The translations under genes were made by a program, and so were the position numbers. A model generated the notes under the pieces. It ran no database searches. It worked only from the letters and a program-made list of their open reading frames with translations, and was not told the origin of the DNA. Positions 49,261 through 57,524 of a stretch of 64,000 nt of DNA are shown in pieces (position 1 is the stretch's first letter; each line of letters starts with the position of its first letter). The stretch is from Cereibacter_A azotoformans (GTDB lineage: Bacteria; Pseudomonadota; Alphaproteobacteria; Rhodobacterales; Rhodobacteraceae): NCBI RefSeq assembly GCF_003050905.1, contig NZ_QAOT01000004.1. One strand, given 5' to 3'.

Positions 49261-51207
49261 ATGACCAATCCCACCCCGCGACCCGAAACGCCGCTTTTGG
49301 ATCGCGTGTGCTGCCCGGCCGACATGAAGGCGCTGAACGACGCCGAACTGGAGCGGCTGGCCGACGAAGTGCGTTCCGAGGTGATTTCGGTCGTTGCCGA
49401 GACGGGAGGACATCTGGGGTCCTCGCTGGGGGTGGTCGAGCTGACCGTGGCGTTGCACGCCGTCTTCAACACGCCCACCGACAAGCTGATCTGGGACGTG
49501 GGCCACCAGTGCTATCCCCACAAGATCCTGACCGGCCGGCGCGAGCAGATGCGCACCCTGCGCCAGAAGGGCGGGCTGTCGGGTTTCACCAAGCGGTCCG
49601 AGTCCGACTATGACCCGTTTGGCGCCGCCCATTCCTCGACCTCGATCTCGGCCGCGCTCGGCTTCGCCATGGGGCGCGAACTGGGCCAGCCGGTCGGCGA
49701 CACGATCGCCGTGATCGGCGACGGCTCGATCACCGCGGGCATGGCCTACGAGGCGCTGAACCACGCCGGGCACCTGAACAAGCGGCTGTTCGTGATCCTG
49801 AACGACAATGACATGAGCATCGCTCCGCCCGTCGGGGCGCTCGCGCGTTACCTCGTGAACCTCTCGTCCAAGGCGCCCTTCGCGACGCTGCGGGCCGCGG
49901 CCGACGGAATCGAATCCGCATTGCCCGGCCCGCTCCGCGACGGGGCACGCCGGGCGCGGCAACTGGTGACGGGCATGCCCGGAGGCGGCACGCTCTTCGA
50001 GGAGCTGGGCTTCACCTATGTCGGCCCCATCGACGGGCACGACATGCCCTCGCTCTTGCAGACGCTGCGGGCGGCGCGGGCGCGCACGACGGGGCCGGTG
50101 CTGATCCATGTCGTGACGAGGAAGGGCAAGGGCTACGCCCCTGCCGAGAACGCCCCCGACAAGTATCATGGGGTCAACAAGTTCGACCCCGTCACGGGCG
50201 AGCAGAAGAAGTCGGTCGCGAACGCGCCCAACTACACCAAGGTCTTCGGCACCACCCTGACCGATGAGGCCGCCCGCGATCCGCGGATCGTGGCGATCAC
50301 CGCCGCCATGCCCTCGGGCACGGGGGTGGACATCATGCAGAAGCGGTTCCCCAACCGGGTCTTCGACGTGGGCATCGCCGAGCAGCACGCTGTGACCTTC
50401 GCCGCCGGCCTCGCCGGTGCGGGGATGAAGCCCTTCTGCGCGATCTATTCCTCGTTCCTGCAGCGGGGCTATGACCAGATCGCGCATGACGTGGCGCTGC
50501 AGAACCTGCCCGTCCGCTTCGTGATCGACCGGGCGGGGCTCGTGGGCGCCGATGGCGCGACCCATGCCGGCGCCTTCGACGTGGGCTTCCTGACCACCCT
50601 GCCGAACCTGACGGTGATGGCGGCCGCCGACGAGGCGGAACTCGTCCACATGATCGCGACCGCCGTGGCCTTCGACGAGGGGCCGATCGCCTTCCGCTTC
50701 CCGCGCGGCGAGGGGGTGGGTGTCGAGATGCCCGAGCGCGGCACCGTACTGGAACCCGGCCGTGGCCGGGTGGTGCGCGAGGGGACGGATGTGGCGATCC
50801 TCTCCTTCGGCGCGCATCTGCACGAGGCGTTGCAGGCGGCGAAGCTGCTTGAGGCCGAGGGGGTGAGCGTGACCGTGGCCGACGCCCGCTTCTCGCGGCC
50901 GCTCGATACGGGCCTGATCGACCAGCTCGTGCGCCATCACCCGGCGCTGGTGACGGTGGAGCAGGGGGCGATGGGCGGCTTCGGCGCCCATGTCATGCAC
51001 TACCTCGCCAATTCGGGCGGCTTTGACGGGGGCCTCGCGCTCCGGGTGATGACCTTGCCCGACCGCTTCATCGAGCAGGCGAGCCCCGAGGACATGTACG
51101 CCGATGCGGGCCTCCGGGCCGAGGATATCGCGGCCACCGCGCGGAGCGCGCTCGCAAGGGGGCGCGTGATGCCGCTGCGGCAGACGGCGAAGCCGCGGGC
51201 GCTCTGA
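49261..51207 (+). CDS. dxs: 1-deoxy-D-xylulose-5-phosphate synthase
   Basis: A 648-residue thiamine-diphosphate enzyme, first step of the MEP isoprenoid pathway. TPP/Mg motif GDGSITAGMAYEALNHAGHLNKRLFVILNDN and the proton-transfer Glu in VGIAEQHAVTFAAGLA are present; GHQCYPHKILTGRR and HGVNKFD are typical. The start ATG 49261 follows GGGAGGC. Its place right after pufX matches R. sphaeroides, tying precursor supply to pigment demand. Confidence 0.97.
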   Translation: MTNPTPRPETPLLDRVCCPADMKALNDAELERLADEVRSEVISVVAETGGHLGSSLGVVELTVALHAVFNTPTDKLIWDVGHQCYPHKILTGRREQMRTLRQKGGLSGFTKRSESDYDPFGAAHSSTSISAALGFAMGRELGQPVGDTIAVIGDGSITAGMAYEALNHAGHLNKRLFVILNDNDMSIAPPVGALARYLVNLSSKAPFATLRAAADGIESALPGPLRDGARRARQLVTGMPGGGTLFEELGFTYVGPIDGHDMPSLLQTLRAARARTTGPVLIHVVTRKGKGYAPAENAPDKYHGVNKFDPVTGEQKKSVANAPNYTKVFGTTLTDEAARDPRIVAITAAMPSGTGVDIMQKRFPNRVFDVGIAEQHAVTFAAGLAGAGMKPFCAIYSSFLQRGYDQIAHDVALQNLPVRFVIDRAGLVGADGATHAGAFDVGFLTTLPNLTVMAAADEAELVHMIATAVAFDEGPIAFRFPRGEGVGVEMPERGTVLEPGRGRVVREGTDVAILSFGAHLHEALQAAKLLEAEGVSVTVADARFSRPLDTGLIDQLVRHHPALVTVEQGAMGGFGAHVMHYLANSGGFDGGLALRVMTLPDRFIEQASPEDMYADAGLRAEDIAATARSALARGRVMPLRQTAKPRAL

Positions 51208-51229
51208 CATCGGGGCGCTGGCCGGCGGG

Positions 51230-52612
51230 TCAGCGCCCCGCCAGCCGGTGGCCGAGGCTCGCCAGCCAGGAGGGCGGGCCGCCGGCCTCTTCCTGCCGGT
51301 CCGCGGCCTCGAGCAGGCGATACATCCCCCGCACGCCCAGCCAGCGCAGCGGCTCAGGCTCCCACCGGCGGACGCGGCGGTTGACCCACGGCAGCCGCGT
51401 CAGCGCCGTGTCGCGCCCGAGCGCGAGGTCGGCCAGCGTGCGCCCCGCGAGGTTCGAGGTCGAGACGCCCACACCCACATAGCCGCCCGCCCAGCCGATC
51501 CCCGTCGCGGGATCGAGGCCCACCGTCGCGCACCAGTCGCGCGGCACACCCAGCACCCCGCCCCAGGCATGGTCGATCCGCGCCCCGGCCGCGGCAGGGA
51601 AATGCCGCTTCAGACGCTGGAGGAGGTGGGCCACGGTGACGGCTTCGGCCTCGCCGCGCGCGTCGATGCGCGAGGCCATGCGATAGGCCCGCCCGCGGGC
51701 GCCGACCGCGATGCGCCCCTCGCGCGTGCGCTGGCAGTAGCAATAGGCGTTGGCCATGTCGCCGAGGATCTCGGCGCCCTCCCAGCCGATCCGGTCCCAG
51801 ACCTCGGGCGGCAGCGGCTCGGTCACGATCTGCGCCGAGTTGAGCGGCAGCCACTCGCGCTTCAGGCCGGGCAGGGTGGCGGTGAAGCCTTCGGTCGCGC
51901 GCAGGATGACTTGCGCCTGCACCGTGCCCTGCCGCGTCTCGACCCGGCCGGGCGCGATGCCCAGCACCTCGGTGCCCTCGGCGATCCGCACGCCGCGCCG
52001 TTCGGCGGCCGCGGCCAGCCCGCGCACGAGTTTGGCCGGCTGCACCCGTGCGACACCGCCCACCACCATCGCCCCTTCCGCATTCGGGATGCGGACACGC
52101 CGCGCGAGCGCATCGGCCTCGAGGAAGCTCACCCGCTCCTCGCCCCAAGCCTGGCGGTGGCGCACTTCGGCCTCGGCCCGCGCCCGCTGCGCGGGCGTCA
52201 CCGCCACCATCAGCTCGTCGGTCCGATGGATGTCGGCGTCGATTCCCTCCGCTTCGGCCATGCGGATCACCTCGTCCACCGTGCCGCTCATGGCGGATAC
52301 CATGGCGCGCACGCCCTCGGCCGTTCCGGTCGAGAGGTAGCGGTCGTGGTTCCAGGCGAAGCTGCCGGTCAGCCAGCCGCCGTTGCGCCCCGAGGCGCCG
52401 AAGCCCGCGAACTCCTTCTCGACCACCAGCACGTCAAGCTCAGGCGCCTGCTCCTTCAGATAGAGCGCGGCCCAGAGCCCGGTGTAGCCCGCGCCCACGA
52501 TGCAGACATCGGCGCGCGTGTCTCCGGGCAGGGGCGGGCGCCGCGCGGGAAGGCCGCCGAGATCGGCGAACCAGAAGGAAACGTCGCCGTTTCGGACGGG
52601 AGAGGAGGTCAT
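51230..52612 (-). CDS. FAD-dependent oxidoreductase (DadA/DAO type)
   Basis: A 460-residue glycine/D-amino-acid oxidase-like flavoprotein. The FAD motif is CIVGAGYTGLWAALYL (about residues 37-52), with EKEFAGFGASGRNGGW following, the pattern of the PuuB/OrdL (gamma-glutamylputrescine oxidoreductase-like) branch. The C-terminal GGYVGVGVSTSNLAGRTLADL completes the flavin site. ATG 52612 follows GGAGAG... in the divergent gap to the PCMT gene. Substrate probably an amine or N-methyl amino acid. Confidence 0.87.
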   Translation of the reverse strand: MTSSPVRNGDVSFWFADLGGLPARRPPLPGDTRADVCIVGAGYTGLWAALYLKEQAPELDVLVVEKEFAGFGASGRNGGWLTGSFAWNHDRYLSTGTAEGVRAMVSAMSGTVDEVIRMAEAEGIDADIHRTDELMVAVTPAQRARAEAEVRHRQAWGEERVSFLEADALARRVRIPNAEGAMVVGGVARVQPAKLVRGLAAAAERRGVRIAEGTEVLGIAPGRVETRQGTVQAQVILRATEGFTATLPGLKREWLPLNSAQIVTEPLPPEVWDRIGWEGAEILGDMANAYCYCQRTREGRIAVGARGRAYRMASRIDARGEAEAVTVAHLLQRLKRHFPAAAGARIDHAWGGVLGVPRDWCATVGLDPATGIGWAGGYVGVGVSTSNLAGRTLADLALGRDTALTRLPWVNRRVRRWEPEPLRWLGVRGMYRLLEAADRQEEAGGPPSWLASLGHRLAGR

Positions 52613-52781
52613 GCGGGGGGCTCCGGCGCTGTGGCCCGGGCAGATTGGCGCGGCCCCGCCCCGGAGGCAAGTTCGTGTGATGCGCGCCACTCTGTGGATA
52701 AACCGCCGCCGGCCTCTGTTGCCGCGCCCGCGCATCTGTGGCAAGACGAAGAGGAGTATGGCTGACGGAAGAGCTTGGCAG

Positions 52782-53435
52782 ATGACGGATTTTGCGACGC
52801 GGCGCATGATGATGGTGGATACGCAGATTCGCCCCTCGGATGTGACGAAGTTCCCGATCATCGATGCGATGCTGACCGTGCCGCGCGAGGTCTATGTGCC
52901 GCGGGCCCTGCGGGAAGTCGCCTACATGAGCGAGAATGTGGTGGTGGCGCCGAACCGGGTGCTGCTCGAGCCGCGGACCTTCGCGAAACTTCTCGATACG
53001 CTGAATATCCAGCCGGTGGAATCGGTTCTCGATGTGGGCTGCGGGCTGGGCTATTCCTGCGCCGTGATCGCGCGGCTGGCCGAAGCCGTCGTGGGCCTCG
53101 AAGAGGATGAGCAACTCGCCGCCGAGGCGCAGCGCACCCTCTCGGCCGAGGGCGTGGACAATGCCGCGGTCATCGTGGGCCCCCTGACCAGCGGGGCCGG
53201 ACGGCACGGACCCTATGACGTCATCACGGTCGAAGGCGCGGTCGAGACGGTGCCGAAGTCGCTTCTCGACCAGATCAAGGAAGGCGGCCGGATCGGCTGC
53301 ATCTTCATGGAGGGGCCGCTCGGCGTCGCGCGGATCGGCTACAAGGTGGATGGGGCCATCACCTGGCGCCCGGTCTTCAATGCAAGTGCCCCGGTCCTGC
53401 CGGGATTCGAGGTCAAGCGCGATTTTGCGCTCTGA
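52782..53435 (+). CDS. Protein-L-isoaspartate O-methyltransferase family protein
   Basis: A 217-residue PCMT-family methyltransferase. MMVDTQIRPSDVT at the N-terminus, PREVYVP, and SAM motif VLDVGCGLGYSCAVIARLAEAVVGLE (described) with DVITVEGAVETVP are seen. The canonical GTGSGY motif is changed to GCGLGY, so true isoaspartyl repair is uncertain; this alphaproteobacterial subfamily lies before tolC. The start is MTDF at 52782; ATG 52758 with GAGGAG just upstream is the alternative. Confidence 0.85.
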   Translation: MTDFATRRMMMVDTQIRPSDVTKFPIIDAMLTVPREVYVPRALREVAYMSENVVVAPNRVLLEPRTFAKLLDTLNIQPVESVLDVGCGLGYSCAVIARLAEAVVGLEEDEQLAAEAQRTLSAEGVDNAAVIVGPLTSGAGRHGPYDVITVEGAVETVPKSLLDQIKEGGRIGCIFMEGPLGVARIGYKVDGAITWRPVFNASAPVLPGFEVKRDFAL

Positions 53436-53480
53436 GGCAATTGGTTCAAAACAAGATTTTATAAGACAGTGGAGATGGGA

Positions 53481-54878
53481 ATGCGAAAGATCAGATTGTG
53501 GGCAGCGGCGACCTGCTCGGCTCTGGCGGTGATGGCGTCCGCGGCCCAGGCGGAAACGCTGGCCGATGCCCTCATCTCCGCCTACCGCAACAGCAACCTG
53601 CTCGAGCAGAACCGGGCGCTCCTGCGGGCCACGGACGAGGATGTGGCCATCGCGGTCGCGGCCCTGCGTCCGGTCGTGCAGTTCGTGGCGGAATCGACCT
53701 ACAGCTTTCAGCGTGTGAGGGATAACCTCACTGTAGGAGGACCCGCGCAGCGCTTCAATGTCGAGGATCTCAACTCGTCGATCGCGCTGACGGCCTCGAT
53801 GACGCTCTATGATTTCGGCCGCAACGCACTGGCGGTCGAGGCCGCGAAGGAATCCGTGCTCGCCACGCGCGAGGCGCTGCTGCAGGTCGAGCAGAACGTG
53901 CTTCTCGATGCGGTGGATGCCTATGTCCGCGTGCAGCTGGCGCAGTCCATCGTGAACCTCCGCCGCAACAACCTCGGCCTGATCGAACAGGAACTCCAGG
54001 CCGCGGAGGATCGGTTCGAGGTGGGCGAGGTGACGCGCACGGACGTGTCGCAGGCGCAGGCGGCCCTTGCCGCCTCGCGCTCGGACCTGACGTCGGCCGA
54101 GGGCGATCTCGTCGTTGCGCGCGAAGCCTACAAGGCGGCGGTGGGGCGGTATCCGGGCGATCTCGCCCCGCGTCCGACGCCGCCGCGCACGGCCGCCTCT
54201 GTCGAGGCCGCGCGTCAGGTGGCGCTGCGCACCCATCCGCAGGTCCGGCAGGCCCAGCGTCAGGTGGCCGCCGCGGATCTCAACGTGGCGCGTGCCAAGG
54301 CTGCGATGAAGCCCACCATCAATGGCGAGGCGCGGGTCGGCCTCAACGACGAAGGCCGCGAGTCGGCGGCCGTCGGTCTCGCCCTTCGCCACACGCTCTA
54401 TGCCGGGGGCGAGTTGTCGGCGCTCTTCCGTCAGTCTCTTGCCAACCGCGATGCGCAGAAGGCGAATCTCCTGCAGGTCGGTGTGAACATCGCGCAGAAC
54501 GTGGGCAACGCCTGGTCGACCGTGCAGGTCGCCACTGCCGCCATCGCGGCCGGGGACGAGGAAGTGCGCGCCGCCCGGACCGCCTTCGAGGGCGTGCGCG
54601 AAGAGGCGACCCTGGGTGCGCGGACGACGCTCGACGTGCTGAACGCCGAGCAGGACCTGCTGGATGCGCAGGCCGACCGGCTCACGGCCGAGGCGCAGCG
54701 CTATGTCGGCATCTACCAGGTGCTCGCCTCGATGGGCCTGCTGACGGTCGAACACCTGAACCTCGGCATCCCGACCTATGACCCGGCGGCCTATTACAAC
54801 GCCGTCAAGAACGCTCCCGCGACCAGCGCGCAGGGCAAGCGGCTCGACCGCGTGCTTCAGTCGATCGGCCGGAACTGA
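53481..54878 (+). CDS. tolC: TolC-family outer membrane protein
   Basis: A 465-residue outer-membrane efflux channel. The signal peptide spans residues 1-23 (LWAAATCSALAVMASAAQA, cleavage before ETLADAL). Two OEP repeats follow, with long coiled-coil helices (about residues 60-220 and 270-430), including TLYDFGRNALAVEAAKE and TLYAGGELSALFRQS in matching positions. The C-terminus GRTTLDVLNAEQDLLDAQADRL-type motif (ARTTLDVLNAEQDLLDA) is typical. ATG 53481 has GGAG at six bases; ATG 53475 and GTG 53469 are in frame. Confidence 0.92.
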   Translation: MRKIRLWAAATCSALAVMASAAQAETLADALISAYRNSNLLEQNRALLRATDEDVAIAVAALRPVVQFVAESTYSFQRVRDNLTVGGPAQRFNVEDLNSSIALTASMTLYDFGRNALAVEAAKESVLATREALLQVEQNVLLDAVDAYVRVQLAQSIVNLRRNNLGLIEQELQAAEDRFEVGEVTRTDVSQAQAALAASRSDLTSAEGDLVVAREAYKAAVGRYPGDLAPRPTPPRTAASVEAARQVALRTHPQVRQAQRQVAAADLNVARAKAAMKPTINGEARVGLNDEGRESAAVGLALRHTLYAGGELSALFRQSLANRDAQKANLLQVGVNIAQNVGNAWSTVQVATAAIAAGDEEVRAARTAFEGVREEATLGARTTLDVLNAEQDLLDAQADRLTAEAQRYVGIYQVLASMGLLTVEHLNLGIPTYDPAAYYNAVKNAPATSAQGKRLDRVLQSIGRN

Positions 54879-54899
54879 GGGACCGCAGAGAGGGAAGAC

Positions 54900-54923
54900 G
54901 GGCCGGCTTGTCCGGCCCTTTTT
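54900..54923 (+). terminator. Intrinsic terminator of tolC
   Basis: GGGCCGG (54900-54906) pairs with CCGGCCC (54912-54918), loop CTTGT, then TTTTT. It ends the PCMT-tolC transcript. Confidence 0.88.
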
Positions 54924-55038
54924 CATTGGGATCAATCCCGACGATCGGCGCACGGATAGCGCCGCCTTGCCGGTCTGGAACTTGTGCGCAGCGCGCCGCC
55001 GACCTAAGGTGGGGCGTGACCTACCACCGGGGGACAGG

Positions 55039-55545
55039 ATGTCGGAGCGCATGACCAACGTGGATTATGGGGATGTCCTGTCGTCGATCCGCCGCCTCGT
55101 GGCGGAGGGGTCAGAGGCAACTCCCGCCGCGGCAACGCCCGATCCTCTTGTGCTGACGCCTGCGCTCCGGGTCGTGCCCGCGGCGGACCCCGTTCCCCCC
55201 GCACCCTTCATGGAGGCCGAGGAGGGGTGGCTTCCCGAGGGGCAGGCCGCTTTTGAAACATCCTCGACGGTGGTCAGTTTCGGACCGGCCGCTCTCGCAG
55301 CCCCGAGGGACGAGCCCTCCGCCGAGGAGCCTCCGGTCCGGCCCGAAGAGGCCTTGCCCGAGGTGTCGGCAGAGCCCGAGGTCCCGCAGGCGCTGGACGA
55401 GGAGCATCTGCGCGAGATCGTCCGCGCGGTGCTTCGTGACGAGCTTCACGGGCCGATGGGCGAGCGCATCACCCGCAACATCCGCAAGCTGGTGCGTGCC
55501 GAGATTCACCGCGCCATCCTCACGCGCGATCCCTTCGACGGCTGA
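55039..55545 (+). CDS. DUF2497/PopZ-like protein
   Basis: A 168-residue protein of three parts: a short conserved N-terminal helix (YGDVLSSIRRLVAEG, about residues 9-23), a Pro/Glu/Ala-rich low-complexity middle (about 24-115), and a helical C-terminal domain (EEHLREIVRAVLRDELHGP...RNIRKLVRAEIHRAIL). This layout parallels the alphaproteobacterial polar organiser PopZ and DUF2497 proteins, with an N-terminal interaction helix, acidic Pro-rich linker and C-terminal oligomerisation helices. The role as a pole organiser in this genus is inference. GGGGGACAGG precedes ATG 55039. Confidence 0.65.
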   Translation: MSERMTNVDYGDVLSSIRRLVAEGSEATPAAATPDPLVLTPALRVVPAADPVPPAPFMEAEEGWLPEGQAAFETSSTVVSFGPAALAAPRDEPSAEEPPVRPEEALPEVSAEPEVPQALDEEHLREIVRAVLRDELHGPMGERITRNIRKLVRAEIHRAILTRDPFDG

Positions 55546-55584
55546 TCGGGCCGGCACCGTCTTTCGCACCCGCGTGCCAAATGG

Positions 55585-55606
55585 AAAACGCGCCCCGAGG
55601 GGCGCG
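55585..55606 (-). terminator. Intrinsic terminator of the 55.6-kb small gene
   Basis: On the - strand CGCGCCCC and GGGGCGCG (55589-55596 with 55599-55606) form an 8-bp stem followed by TTTT (55585-55588). It may also end the + strand PopZ-like gene from the other side. Confidence 0.75.
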
Positions 55607-55635
55607 CCATCCTTGCGTGACGTCTCAGGCGGGGT

Positions 55636-55962
55636 TCAGGCCGCTTCGGCCTGATCCAGCTCGAGGGCATGACGCCGCTCGCTCTCTTCGCGCGACAGCG
55701 CGACCGAGGTGCGGATGCCCTTGCTGACGAATTCCATCAGTCCCTTCACGACCCGCTCGTTGGGGTCGATCCCGGCACAGGACAGCACTTCGCGCCCGTC
55801 GCGCGAGCGCGCCCAGCGGGCGATCTGCTCCGGCCCGTTGCCATACTTCTTGTCGTCCGCGATGGCATCATCCAGCGCGGCCAGCACCACGGCAGCGAAC
55901 AACTTGCGGGCACGTTGTCCCTGTTCGAAGTTGAAAGCGGTGCTGTCAATGAAATCGGCCAT
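55636..55962 (-). CDS. Small conserved Rhodobacterales protein (DUF6280-like)
   Basis: A 108-residue soluble protein with acidic helices: FNFEQGQRARKLFAAVVLAALDDAIADDKKYGNG, then ARWARSRDGREVLSCAGIDPNERVVKGLMEFVSKGI. No known domain or catalytic motif is apparent to me. I recall similar lone proteins annotated DUF6280 in this order. ATG 55962 has AGGAC about seven bases upstream; the frame continues to 56061 without a good ribosome site. It diverges from efp across a 207-base gap containing CATATATA near 56121. Confidence 0.75.
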   Translation of the reverse strand: MADFIDSTAFNFEQGQRARKLFAAVVLAALDDAIADDKKYGNGPEQIARWARSRDGREVLSCAGIDPNERVVKGLMEFVSKGIRTSVALSREESERRHALELDQAEAA

Positions 55963-56169
55963 GAGTTTGTCCTGTTCTTGCTCTTTTCTCTTGTGGCGTC
56001 CGGCGAATATGCATACCGAGGCGCGATTCGGCATCCCCGGTTTGGAATGCCTGCCATGCACTCAGATCAAGTCTCGTCCCGAAAGCCATCCTGTCCAGAG
56101 GCATTGCCGCCCGGCCCGGCCGCATATATAGCGTTCGGCCACAGCCGATCAAGCGCGCCGGGATGAGCC

Positions 56170-56733
56170 ATGCCAAAGATTAACGGAAACGAGATCAAGC
56201 CGGGATTCATCCTTGAGCATGACGGGGGGCTGTGGGCGGCCGTAAAGGTCAACCACGTCAAGCCCGGCAAGGGCGGCGCCTTCGCGCAGGTCGAGCTGAA
56301 GAACCTGCGCGACGGGCGCAAGCTGAACGAACGGTTCCGCTCGGAGGACAAGGTCGAGCGGACCGAGCTGGAGAACAAGGACCAGCAGTTCCTCTATGAA
56401 AGCGACGGACGGCTGATCTTCATGGACGCCGAAACCTACGAGCAGGTCGAGATCGACGCCGAGCTTCTGGGCGAGCGGCGCCCCTTCCTGCAGGACGGCA
56501 TGGTGGCGACGGTCAACTACTACGGCGACGAGGCGCTCAACGTGACGCTGCCCCCCAAGGTCCGGTGCCGCGTCGTCGAGACCGAGCCGGTGGTCAAGGG
56601 CCAGACCGCGGCCAACAGCTACAAGCCCGCCATCCTCGACAACGGAATGCGGATCATGGTGCCGCCCTTCATCGGCGCCGACGAGGAGATCCTCGTCCAC
56701 ACCGAACTGATGGAATATTCCGAGCGCGTCTGA
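56170..56733 (+). CDS. efp: Translation elongation factor P
   Basis: A 187-residue EF-P that relieves ribosome stalling at polyproline. The KOW-like N-domain has the loop VKPGKGGAF with Lys at about residue 34, which contacts the P-site. In alphaproteobacteria this Lys may be modified by EpmA/EpmB or left bare. No modification genes are in the window. OB domains II and III end with KGQTAANSYKPAILDNGMRIMVPPFI. Convergent with ygfZ, 23 bases apart. Confidence 0.96.
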   Translation: MPKINGNEIKPGFILEHDGGLWAAVKVNHVKPGKGGAFAQVELKNLRDGRKLNERFRSEDKVERTELENKDQQFLYESDGRLIFMDAETYEQVEIDAELLGERRPFLQDGMVATVNYYGDEALNVTLPPKVRCRVVETEPVVKGQTAANSYKPAILDNGMRIMVPPFIGADEEILVHTELMEYSERV

Positions 56734-56756
56734 GGCAAGGGCCCCGGCCGGCCGGT

Positions 56757-57524
56757 TCAGGTCTCCGCGCTGTCGAGAGCCAGAACCGCCTCGCCCGCCC
56801 GCATCTCGCCTGCGGCGCGGTCATGGCGGACAAAGGCGATGGCGCGGTCGCCCGAGCGGGTGAAGAGCGTGCCGACCGGCTTGCCGTCCGCCGTGATCTC
56901 GGCGCCGAAGGGCGCGTCGCCCGAAATCGAGACCCGCACGAGGCCCTTGCGCAACTCGGTCTTGTGCTTCATCCGCGCGGTGACTTCCTGCCCCACATAG
57001 CAGCCTTTGCGGAAATCGACGCCGTGCAGGCGCTCGAAGCCGGACTCGAGGATGTAGCTGTCGTCCGGGATCAGCTCGAGCCCGCTCTCGGGGATGACCT
57101 GGGCCACACGGATCGCGTCCCAGTCGATCGAGGGGGCATCGCCGGTCAGGCCGTAGCCGCGCCAGCCGAGGTCGGGGTGGCGCGGATCGGGCAGGGCGCC
57201 CGTCGGTGGCTCGCCCAGGCCGCGCACGACCGGCAGATCCAGAGGCGCGATCTGCACGTCGGCGCGCAGCTTGTACATGCCGAGCCGGCGGAACGTGGCC
57301 TCGGCCAGCCGGTCGGAGATGTCGATGAAGAGCCGCCCGGCCAGGCGGACGATGAAGAAGTCCGCCAGATACTTGCCCTGCGGTGACAGGAGGGCGGCCC
57401 AGACGATCCCGTCCGCGCGTTCCAGCGGCCGGACATCGTTCGAGACCAGACCTTGCAGGAAATGCAGCCCGTCCTTGCCCGTCAGTTCCCAGAGCCTGCG
57501 GTCTGTCGCGATCTCACCCGGCAT
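56757..57524 (-). CDS. ygfZ: Folate-binding protein YgfZ/GcvT-like
   Basis: A 255-residue YgfZ/IBA57-type protein supporting maturation of certain Fe-S proteins. The diagnostic KGCYVGQE motif is intact (DFRKGCYVGQEVTARM), preceded by LPDDSYILESGFERL-type text, and the N-terminal LQGLVSNDVRPL segment binds folate. The ATG at 57524 overlaps the upstream ABC exporter gene end by 11 bases, so it is translationally linked. It has no link to the photosynthesis genes beyond Fe-S supply. Confidence 0.92.
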   Translation of the reverse strand: MPGEIATDRRLWELTGKDGLHFLQGLVSNDVRPLERADGIVWAALLSPQGKYLADFFIVRLAGRLFIDISDRLAEATFRRLGMYKLRADVQIAPLDLPVVRGLGEPPTGALPDPRHPDLGWRGYGLTGDAPSIDWDAIRVAQVIPESGLELIPDDSYILESGFERLHGVDFRKGCYVGQEVTARMKHKTELRKGLVRVSISGDAPFGAEITADGKPVGTLFTRSGDRAIAFVRHDRAAGEMRAGEAVLALDSAET

